64,000 bases of DNA from CAXWPM01 sp965206125 (GTDB taxonomy: Bacteria > Acidobacteriota > Terriglobia > 20CM-2-55-15). A program made the translations under genes and the position numbers. The first letter of the stretch is position 1; every line of letters begins with the position of its first letter. Below, in pieces: positions 26,062-33,475 of the stretch. Location: positions 780,112-844,111 of the forward strand of contig CBDBIN010000045.1 of assembly GCA_965206125.1 (NCBI GenBank), in the 5' to 3' direction. The notes below the pieces were generated by a model. It made no database searches. It saw only the letters and a program-made list of their open reading frames with translations, and had not been told where the DNA came from.

Positions 26062-27669
26062 CTAATTCTGCGATCCATCCCGTGTCTTGATCACGCACGT
26101 CGACGCCCTGCAGTTGTTCGAGTTCTCCGAACCCAGACTTTCGAGCAATTCGACAGTGGCGGGGTACTGCAGGTTGTGAGCACGCGGACCATTCGCCATG
26201 TCGGCGACCGTATCGCCCGTTTCCCCCTCGACGTTGAGATCACGTCTGCCGAGACCGCCAAAGACCATGTAGGCGCGGGCCCCAGGGTCCCCACCGGCCG
26301 CCATCAAGTACCTGATCAACTCGTGGTTCTCAGTCAGTGCCGCTCCATGCAGCGGCGTGTACCCGTTGTTGTCCCGCGAGGTCACATCCAGGCCGATTTC
26401 TTCGATCAGGTACCGGACAGCGGCCACTCTCTGACCCGGCGCAAAGTTCGTCACCTGGGGTTCAAGACCGAAACCGGCCGCCACCATCAGTGAGGTCGCG
26501 CCTTGATTCGATCTGGCGGTGGGATCCGCGCCGGCGGCGATGAGCAACTTCATGGCCGGAACGTCGTTGGCTTTTGCAGCCAGCCAGAACGGGGTTGCAC
26601 CGGCCGGCCTGGCCCAGTCGCCGTGCTCGGTCCGGTACCACGGTTTGTTCTCCAGGATCTGATTGACCTCGGCACCACGTTCGATGAGCGCCCTGGCAAG
26701 GTCCAGATAGTTGGTCGCTTCCTGATCGATACTCGGTGCCGGGTACCAGGTGCGCTCTGCCCACCTGGCGTCGATCGTCGCGTATAACGGGGCCTGTCCG
26801 TCGATGTTGGGCAGGTTGGGATCGGCTCCCTCTTCGACCAGGTACCTGGCGATGTCGCTATGGCCGTTGATGATGGCCGAAGTCAGAACGCTGGTTTCAT
26901 CGGCAACCGAAACGCGGTCGATGTCCGCTCCGGAGTCCAACAGTGCGCGGATGGCGTTCATATGGCCCTGACGCGCCGCAAAGTGCAGCGCGGTCATCCC
27001 ACCCATTAACTCTGCATCGTAATCTTCGCGGATCTGGATGCTGCCGTCCTCATCACGGTATTTCTGATCGAACGTGATGACCTCGCTCACCTTCGTAACC
27101 ACGTCCAGGTCCGCGTCCGCAGCGGCAAGCACCCGGATTGCGCCAGCCCGGTCGAGGGCCGAGGCGAACATCGTCGCCGTCTGCCCGTTCGTGGTGTCTC
27201 TGGCGTTCACGTCAGCGCCACCGTCGAGCAGCGTCTGAACCGCGGCTGCCTCGCCGGCAGCCGCAGCGTACATCAACAAGGTTGTCCCGTTCGTGTCGGT
27301 GGAGTTCGCATCAGCCCCGGCTTTGATCAGCAGCTCGACCATGGCGGCGTTCCCATTCTTGGCAGCCATCACGATGGGGATGAGCTCGTTCACCCGAGTC
27401 CTGGCCCCGACGTCCGCTCCCGCTGCGAGCAGCAGGGTCGCCATCTCCAGGTCGTCCCTGTAGGCCGCCCAGTGCAGCGCTGTTGTGCCGTCACCCTGCG
27501 GCGCATTCACATCCGCTTTCTGCTCCAGCAGGCTGCGTACGGCCTCGATGGCGCCCCGCATGGCCGCGTCGGCGAGCGGTGAGTCCGCTTCGGATGCCAG
27601 CGCTGTCGAGCCTGCGGCTGCAAGAAGCATCGCCATGCACGACCCGAGAATTGCGTGTTTACCGAACAT
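26062..27669 (-). CDS. Exported ankyrin-repeat protein, cassette 3
   Basis: 535 residues from ATG 27669 (AGGGG 7 nt upstream; the frame extends to a TTG at 27684). Signal MFGKHAILGSCMAMLLAAAGSTALA. The ankyrin array is collinear with the cassette 2 protein, including the YRDEDGSIQIREDYD interruption and the WAERTWYPAPSIDQE segment. The tail is LGSENSNNCRASTCVIKT. The close collinearity with the cassette 2 protein supports tandem duplication. Confidence 0.88.
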   Translation of the reverse strand: MFGKHAILGSCMAMLLAAAGSTALASEADSPLADAAMRGAIEAVRSLLEQKADVNAPQGDGTTALHWAAYRDDLEMATLLLAAGADVGARTRVNELIPIVMAAKNGNAAMVELLIKAGADANSTDTNGTTLLMYAAAAGEAAAVQTLLDGGADVNARDTTNGQTATMFASALDRAGAIRVLAAADADLDVVTKVSEVITFDQKYRDEDGSIQIREDYDAELMGGMTALHFAARQGHMNAIRALLDSGADIDRVSVADETSVLTSAIINGHSDIARYLVEEGADPNLPNIDGQAPLYATIDARWAERTWYPAPSIDQEATNYLDLARALIERGAEVNQILENKPWYRTEHGDWARPAGATPFWLAAKANDVPAMKLLIAAGADPTARSNQGATSLMVAAGFGLEPQVTNFAPGQRVAAVRYLIEEIGLDVTSRDNNGYTPLHGAALTENHELIRYLMAAGGDPGARAYMVFGGLGRRDLNVEGETGDTVADMANGPRAHNLQYPATVELLESLGSENSNNCRASTCVIKTRDGSQN

Positions 27670-27689
27670 GTATCGCCCCTTCAAGACTC

Positions 27690-27781
27690 TGTTGGCCTTT
27701 GGCTGTTAGCTTCAAGACCGCTAGCTTCAAATTAGATCCGATAGCCAAAAGCCAATCGCTAATCGCCAAAGGCTAGTCGCT
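27690..27781. repeat. Degenerate TTGGCT/AGCCAA repeat cluster in cassette 3 spacer
   Basis: The spacer between DUF1552-3 and ankyrin-3 contains repeated short units such as GTTGGC, TTTGGCT, TAGCTTCAA (twice), GATAGCCAAAAGCC, AATCGCTAATCGCC and AAAGGCTAG. It aligns with the spacer at 22140-22205 but is longer, suggesting expansion of short repeats. Confidence 0.5.
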
Positions 27782-27784
27782 AGA

Positions 27785-29155
27785 TCAGATCGAAAACGTC
27801 CCAGTGCTGTCGCCGATGCTTTCCCTGTGCACCCCGAGGCTGTGCAGGACCGTCAGCAAAGCGTTGGCCTGCGGAGTATCCTCGGCGGCACGCACGTGCC
27901 GGTTGCCGGACACGGTCCCCGACGCATGACCGGCCAGGACGAACGGAATCCGCTTGTGGCCGTGGACATTGCTGTCGCCCATCGGACTGCCGTACAGGAT
28001 GAGCGAGTGGTCCAGCAGGTTGCCGTCACCGTCCGGCGTATTCCGCAACTTGTCCAGAAAGTAGGTCAGGACATCGATATGGTGCCGGTTGATGAGGGCG
28101 AAGTCTTCGATCTGGGCAGGGTCCTGCTGGTGGTGTGACGCCGAGTGGAACGGTGCGGGGGTGCCGCTGTCCGGGTACGTCCGCTGACTGGTGTCGCGGC
28201 CAAGTTTCAGGGAGGACGCGCGAGTGACGTCCGCCGAGAAAGCCAGCGCCTGGAGGTCGTACATGATCTTGACGTGCTCCTCCCACGAATCAGGCACGCC
28301 GACCGGAGCGTTCGGCAGTTCTCTCTGCGCGCCCGACGCGTTGTACTCCTCGATCCTCTGAATCCGACGCTCGATCTCACGTACGTTCTCGAGATAATCG
28401 TCGAGCCGACTTCGGTCCACGGGGTCCAGGTCGTTCCGCACGCGGGCCACCGAGGTTGTGATGCGGTCGAGGATGCTGCGATTGACTTCGCGCCTCGCGG
28501 CCCGCTCTGCCGGCGTGCCGCCCGATCCGAACAGTTGTTCGAAAGCCAGGCGCGGGTCCGGCGTCATCGGCAGCGGCGTCGTCGCGGACGACCAACTCAG
28601 AGTCTCCATGTAGACACAGCTGTAGTGGTAGCCGCAGGCGCCGGTGGTTTCCTGGTTCTCGATGCTGAGCTGAATCGAAGGGACCGGCGTATCCTGACCG
28701 AACTCCTGAGCGTAGAGTTGGTCGACCGACGGCCCGCAGTAAACGTCGGAACCCTCGGTCTGTTTCGGATGACCGCCGGTCAGGAACACCGCGCTCGACC
28801 GGAAATGATCGGCGCCGACCTCCTCGGGCGTAAAGGGATCGGCCGGCCCGCAGTCGGTATGGGAGATGATCGTCGTGTAGTCGCGGAACGGTTCCATCGG
28901 TTCGAGGATCTGGCTGAACTCGAAATCTCGGCCTTCCGCAGCCGGAGCCCAGAGGGCTTTTTCGGTCCCGTACATGGTGCTCCCGGCCGAACCATGGACG
29001 ATCTCGATCCCGGCGAAGCGGCTTGGCGGAACCGCCGCCGTGTTTCTCAGCGGAGTCTGGGCGGGCACCATGGATTCCAGGAACGGCAGCGCGACCGCAA
29101 CGCTGGCGCCATGTAGCATCGTCCGTCTTGAAATGTGTTTCTTGGTGATAAACAT
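27785..29155 (-). CDS. DUF1552 family protein, Tat-exported, cassette 3
   Basis: 456 residues. Tat signal ISRRTMLHG plus ASVAVALPFLESMVP. Conserved blocks match cassette 2 closely (EIVHGSAGSTMYGTEK, RSSAVFLTGGHPKQTEGSDVY, RLDDYLENVREIERRIQRIEEYNASG, LLDHSLILYGSPMGDSNVHGHKR). It ends GDSTGTFSI. It lies 46 bp downstream of the cassette 3 cytochrome gene. No catalytic residues can be named because the family has no solved reaction. Confidence 0.9.
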   Translation of the reverse strand: MFITKKHISRRTMLHGASVAVALPFLESMVPAQTPLRNTAAVPPSRFAGIEIVHGSAGSTMYGTEKALWAPAAEGRDFEFSQILEPMEPFRDYTTIISHTDCGPADPFTPEEVGADHFRSSAVFLTGGHPKQTEGSDVYCGPSVDQLYAQEFGQDTPVPSIQLSIENQETTGACGYHYSCVYMETLSWSSATTPLPMTPDPRLAFEQLFGSGGTPAERAARREVNRSILDRITTSVARVRNDLDPVDRSRLDDYLENVREIERRIQRIEEYNASGAQRELPNAPVGVPDSWEEHVKIMYDLQALAFSADVTRASSLKLGRDTSQRTYPDSGTPAPFHSASHHQQDPAQIEDFALINRHHIDVLTYFLDKLRNTPDGDGNLLDHSLILYGSPMGDSNVHGHKRIPFVLAGHASGTVSGNRHVRAAEDTPQANALLTVLHSLGVHRESIGDSTGTFSI

Positions 29156-29201
29156 GGATCCGGCTCTCCTTAATTTTCTAATCCCTTCGTTCCTTCCCGT
29201 C

Positions 29202-31625
29202 CTACCTGTCTTCCTGGTTCGCCTCGGACGCCTGCCTGAACTCGCGCATCTGGAACGGCGTACTGTTCACGATACCCATGACGAACGCCGAGAAACGGTT
29301 CTCCTCATCGGACGCCGCCCGCGCGATCGAGCGGACGGTCGGCATGTCCCTGTAATCGAGCACCCTCCCCAGACCGTAGGCCAGCAGGTTCTGGGTGAAG
29401 CTTCCGAGGAAGGCATCGGAACGCTTCACGAGCGCTTCGCGCAGGCTGACGGGACCGTCCAGGGGCGACCCGTCATACATTCGAGCGGACGGGTCGATCA
29501 CGAAGCCACCGTCGTTCGGACGCCAGCGGCCCACCGCATCGAAGTTCTCCAGGGTCAACCCGATCGGGTCCATGATCTGGTGGCAGGCGTTACACACAGG
29601 GTTCTCCCGGTGCGAGACCATCCGTTCGCGCACCGTGCGCACTCGGTCGTTGTCGCCCGCTTCCTCAAATGGCGGTACGACGGGAGGAGGAAGCGGAGGG
29701 GGTGACCCAACCAAAACCTCAAGAACGTACTTGCCGCGCGCCACCGGCGACGTCCGGTTCGCCTGCGACGTCACGGTGAGAACGGCTCCCTTGCCGAGCA
29801 GCCCGAATCGGTTCGGATCGTCCAGCACGACGCGCCGGAATCGGTTCCCGATGACATTGGGAATCCCGTAGTGCCGTGCCAAAGCGCCATCCACGAACGT
29901 GTAGTCCGCGGTAATCAGATCGAGTACGCTCCGGTCCTCTCTGGCGATGCTGTCGAACAGGAATTCGACCTCGCGTTTCATCGACCGCCCCAGGTTGCGC
30001 GTGTACTCCGGGAACAGCACGCCCTCGGGATGCACTTCCTCGACACCGGTCAGACGCAGCCATTGCATCGCAAAGTTCGTCGCGAGCGTTTCCGAACGGG
30101 GATCCGCAAGCATACGTCGGACCTGCTGTTCGAGGACTCCTTCGTCCCGCAACCTTCCCTGACTGGCAATCTCGATCAGTTCATCGTCGGGGCCGGCGCT
30201 CCACAGGAAGTAGGACAGCCGAGTGGCCAGCTCGAGATCGCTGATCGGATAGCTGTCTCCGGGCTGAACTCCATCGGGAACCCGCTCGAACCGGAACACG
30301 AAATCGGGCATGGCGATGAGCGTCTGCACGGCGGTCCGGATTCCGTTCTCGAAGTCGCCGCTCCGGCGACCCAGGTCGTACATCTGCATCAACCCTTCCA
30401 GGTCCTCCGGCGTAGCCGGTCTCCGAAATGCCCGGGTGGCCAGGCTACTGATGATTTCGTAGGCGCAGTCCAGCTCTTCTTCCTCGTAAATCGGATAGCA
30501 CGAGAAGATCTTGCCGCGGCTCGCCGTCTCCGAAACGCCAGTCACCTTCAGCGGTCCGGTAACCGTAAACGTCCGCAGGTGTGGCAGCATCGTGTTCGGG
30601 CTCTTCAACGCCCAGTCGACGTTGACCAACGTCTGCTCCCAGAGCACGAACTGGTCTTCGACGGGGCCTTCAAACTTGGAGATGAAGGCGGCCGAAACCC
30701 GGTGCGCCCCGGCTTTGACCGGGACCGGGCCCGTGTCCATGATCCCGTCTCCGAGCTCGTCAAACAGCGGATGGATGTCGAACAGTCCTACCCGCTCGCC
30801 GTCCACGGAAACCTCAAACTGCTGGCCCTGGAGCGATTCCGGAAGATCCCTGCCGACAAGCTCCCCCATCGTGACGTACCAGAGTTGCGCCTGGAAGGAA
30901 TAGTCGCCGTCTGCGGGGAAGTTGTGCATGACCGACGTGCCGCCACGGGTACCGAACGGCGTCCCTTCGATGTGTCGCATCTGGTTGACGACTTTCGGGA
31001 CGTCGTACTGGGTCATGGTCTGGCCTGCCTCGGGGTCACCGACAGCCTGGCGCGCGATGGTCCCGGCCGCCCTGACGTACGCCTCCATGAGCCCGGGCGT
31101 TACGGTCAGCGCCTCGGACATGTTGTCGAAACCGCCGGTCTTGGCGTCCGGCGGCAAGAGGGCGGAAACATCGATGTCGACTGCCAGAAGGTCCCGGATC
31201 GAGTTGCGGTACTCCTTCCGGTTGATCCGGTGGAGGTCCGGCGCATCCGCATGCGGGGCCGCCGCCCGGTCGACACTCGCCGCGAGCGCCGCGGCAAACT
31301 GATTGATGGTGGCATCGTCGGGTCGGGGAGCGCCGGAGGGAGGCATCATGCCTGCCTTCAGCTTGCGTATGACTTCTTCGGCCTGTTCGGCATTCCTCGC
31401 GGGATTGGCCAGATCCAGTTCGCCCCATGAAAATCCGCCCGTCAGCAGCGCGTCGTTGTGGCAGTAAACGCAGTATTCGCCCACCAGCGCCCGTTGAGCT
31501 TCGAGAGACGGCAGACTGCCGCCGCCCTGGCCGTTGACACTCACGGCCAGATCGCCGCCGGCTGACACAAAGATGACGAACGCGAATAGGACGAACAGGG
31601 CTTGACGGAACAACGTCGATCTCAT
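29202..31625 (-). CDS. Exported diheme DUF1592-type protein, cassette 3
   Basis: 807 residues from ATG 31625, preferred over a GTG at 31649 because GGGAG stands 8 nt upstream. Signal MRSTLFRQALFVLFAFVIFVSAG. Haem sites are CVYCHNDALLTGG near residue 51 and CNACHQIMDPIGLTLENFDAVG about 680. The N-terminal domain contains HRINRKEYRNSIRDLLAVDIDVSALLPPDAKTGG, nearly the cassette 2 wording. This is the first gene of the long minus-strand run 31625 to 18699. A palindrome (31739-31756) and a pair of REP elements lie upstream. Confidence 0.9.
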   Translation of the reverse strand: MRSTLFRQALFVLFAFVIFVSAGGDLAVSVNGQGGGSLPSLEAQRALVGEYCVYCHNDALLTGGFSWGELDLANPARNAEQAEEVIRKLKAGMMPPSGAPRPDDATINQFAAALAASVDRAAAPHADAPDLHRINRKEYRNSIRDLLAVDIDVSALLPPDAKTGGFDNMSEALTVTPGLMEAYVRAAGTIARQAVGDPEAGQTMTQYDVPKVVNQMRHIEGTPFGTRGGTSVMHNFPADGDYSFQAQLWYVTMGELVGRDLPESLQGQQFEVSVDGERVGLFDIHPLFDELGDGIMDTGPVPVKAGAHRVSAAFISKFEGPVEDQFVLWEQTLVNVDWALKSPNTMLPHLRTFTVTGPLKVTGVSETASRGKIFSCYPIYEEEELDCAYEIISSLATRAFRRPATPEDLEGLMQMYDLGRRSGDFENGIRTAVQTLIAMPDFVFRFERVPDGVQPGDSYPISDLELATRLSYFLWSAGPDDELIEIASQGRLRDEGVLEQQVRRMLADPRSETLATNFAMQWLRLTGVEEVHPEGVLFPEYTRNLGRSMKREVEFLFDSIAREDRSVLDLITADYTFVDGALARHYGIPNVIGNRFRRVVLDDPNRFGLLGKGAVLTVTSQANRTSPVARGKYVLEVLVGSPPPLPPPVVPPFEEAGDNDRVRTVRERMVSHRENPVCNACHQIMDPIGLTLENFDAVGRWRPNDGGFVIDPSARMYDGSPLDGPVSLREALVKRSDAFLGSFTQNLLAYGLGRVLDYRDMPTVRSIARAASDEENRFSAFVMGIVNSTPFQMREFRQASEANQEDR

Positions 31626-31738
31626 CAAGAAAGCTCCCACATATCTCACCGGAATCTACGCTCAGTCAGATACACCGGTCCGGGCACACGCATGCACAAA
31701 TCTCCCGTCATGGCGGTAACGCCGCTTCGATTCTAGAA

Positions 31739-31756
31739 CAACTCCGCACGGAGTTG
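31739..31756. promoter_or_regulatory. Perfect 8-bp palindrome upstream of cassette 3
   Basis: CAACTCCG and CGGAGTTG separated by 2 bp, 114 bp upstream of the cassette 3 cytochrome ATG. The position fits an operator or the end of a leader hairpin. No regulator can be assigned. Confidence 0.35.
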
Positions 31757-31789
31757 AAGCAATCTTGCTGAATTTTAAAGCTTTTGAAA

Positions 31790-31811
31790 GGGGACAGGCT
31801 CCCCTGTCCCC
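31790..31811. repeat. REP-like palindrome, family B, copy 1
   Basis: Stem GGGGACAGG / CCTGTCCCC (9 bp) with a 4-nt loop. It is the exact reverse complement, over 20 bp, of the element at 31891-31910. Confidence 0.75.
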
Positions 31812-31890
31812 TCTTGGACCATACAGCTATTGCAGCTTGCGAAAACCGGCTTAAGAAATCAGTAACTGAAATTAGTGTAAGAGCGAGGTA

Positions 31891-31910
31891 GGGACAGGGG
31901 AGCCTGTCCC
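31891..31910. repeat. REP-like palindrome, family B, copy 2, inverted
   Basis: Stem GGGACAGG / CCTGTCCC (8 bp) with a 4-nt loop. It directly abuts the stop codon of the methyltransferase gene (31911-31913). Together with copy 1 it forms an inverted pair 80 bp apart, like paired REP (BIME) elements. Confidence 0.75.
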
Positions 31911-33278
31911 CTATTTGCAGCCGGGATGGACGTCTGCGAGACAGCGTCTCACGGCCCCTCGAATCTGGGTCATGGACAGACCGGCTGCCTGAGGCTCTTG
32001 GGCCACAAGAAAAGCCAGATCGTCGAGGGTTCGGTGTCCGTCGATCGACGAGACGACCATCTGGACCAGAAACGCTTTCGACCAGAACACGGCCTGCCCT
32101 TCAAACCTGGGTATCGGGAGATGCCGGAAGATCAGCCAGGCCGGCGGACCGTCCCCCGAGCGGCTCTTGATCGAACTCTCACCGAGCCTGCCGGCGGCAA
32201 ACGCGAGCACCCACTCCACCTTCCCGCGTCCGTTCAGTTTCGACACCAGGTAGGGCATCGATTCGGTCTGCCACTTCGCCACGTGAAAGCCGCAGCGCTC
32301 TGCAAGGTCAAACACTTCTTCACGCGCGAACCGCAACGACACCGGCTTGTCCGGTGTGTAGCGCAGCGGACCAAGGTTGAGCCATCGCCCTCCAGGGCGC
32401 AGAAGCCCGTGCAGTGTGCTCAAAAAATCGCGCAGGTCGCCCGGAACCAGATCGATGAACCAGGGTGTTACGACGGTATCGAACGTCCCGGGCTCGAAAG
32501 GCGGTTCCAGACCATCCGCCAGAAGAAAGTGGAATCGGTCTTCGCCTAGGGCACCATCCGGAGCCGCGAGATCCCACTCCTTGGAAACGTATCCGATTTC
32601 ATCGATTTCCGAATTGGCCTCTCGAATACGGACTCTGCCACCACGGATCACGGAATGGGCCACGGCAAAGAGAAAGGAATCGATATCCAGGACCACAGTT
32701 TCCGCCCCCGGATCGCTGCGATGCAGGTCGTAAGCGAGCCGGCATCCGCCCGCTCCGAGGACCAGCGTCCGTCCCAGCGGTTGCCCTTCCAGAACCGACC
32801 GGACGGCCGCCAGAGCACGCTCGTTCTCGCCGTCCGGGGCGGGGGGCCAACCCCAGTCGCGGTAAAGATAGTGAATGTATTCGAGCGGCGCGGGCAGATC
32901 GTCACCCGACGACTCGCCTCCTGGGTCCGCGGCGTCTGCCGGAAGAAGAGGTTCCAGTATCGAACGGATGTCGGCTGCCTGACTCTGGAGGGCATCCATC
33001 ATGGCCCGGCATCGGGCTCTAGTGATGGGCAACACGTCGGCCCGCTCGGACTGCTCTTGAATGACGCGTACGGTCTCCTTCGTCTGCTGGTCCAGATTTG
33101 CCAATTGCCGCCGGCAGGAGGCCAGGTACGCGTCCGGGTCCCGAAGCAGCACGGGGATATTCCCCAACCGCGGGTAGCGACTGCCGCAGCCGGAACACCC
33201 AATGGATGCCGCGCCGAGATCGACTTGCGTGGTGCAACGTGGACAGCGGGCCGTCGCGATGAGGCTTCCGATAGTCAT
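31911..33278 (-). CDS. N2227-like methyltransferase with N-terminal zinc ribbon
   Basis: 455 residues from ATG 33278 (an open frame extends to a GTG at 33332). Residues 12-35 form a Trm112-like zinc ribbon (CPRCTTQVDLG ... CSGCGSRYP). The middle carries a SAM-binding domain with TLVLGAGGCRLAYDLH and then FDTVVTPWFIDLVPGDLRDFL and GRWLNLGPLRYTPD, which recall the N2227 family (carnosine N-methyltransferase type, Pfam PF07942). A C-terminal winged-helix-like piece (DGHRTLDDLAFLVAQE) may be PqqD-like. The substrate is unknown. It lies between cassettes 3 and 4 with no obvious operon partner. Confidence 0.78.
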   Translation of the reverse strand: MTIGSLIATARCPRCTTQVDLGAASIGCSGCGSRYPRLGNIPVLLRDPDAYLASCRRQLANLDQQTKETVRVIQEQSERADVLPITRARCRAMMDALQSQAADIRSILEPLLPADAADPGGESSGDDLPAPLEYIHYLYRDWGWPPAPDGENERALAAVRSVLEGQPLGRTLVLGAGGCRLAYDLHRSDPGAETVVLDIDSFLFAVAHSVIRGGRVRIREANSEIDEIGYVSKEWDLAAPDGALGEDRFHFLLADGLEPPFEPGTFDTVVTPWFIDLVPGDLRDFLSTLHGLLRPGGRWLNLGPLRYTPDKPVSLRFAREEVFDLAERCGFHVAKWQTESMPYLVSKLNGRGKVEWVLAFAAGRLGESSIKSRSGDGPPAWLIFRHLPIPRFEGQAVFWSKAFLVQMVVSSIDGHRTLDDLAFLVAQEPQAAGLSMTQIRGAVRRCLADVHPGCK

Positions 33279-33475
33279 GACTACATTGCTCTTTGAGCTA
33301 CGCGCGGTGCGAAAAAACCTCCGGGCAAACACTGTGCCGCGCTCCGGCCAAGCCCCCGGACAATCCTGGCTACCGAGCTATGTTGACTTAGGTTATATCC
33401 GCTCGGTATCATTTGCCGAACCGTTTCAGTTGTAACAGTTTACGGTAGGCAGTTCCGGTGCTGGAGAGGTAGCAG

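Noticed and set aside
29871..31430. Open frame of 519 codons on the plus strand
   Set aside because: Mirror frame of the cassette 3 cytochrome gene. Similar long mirror frames lie opposite the other cassette genes (6822-7943, 22210-23157, 28145-29116), so they reflect base composition.
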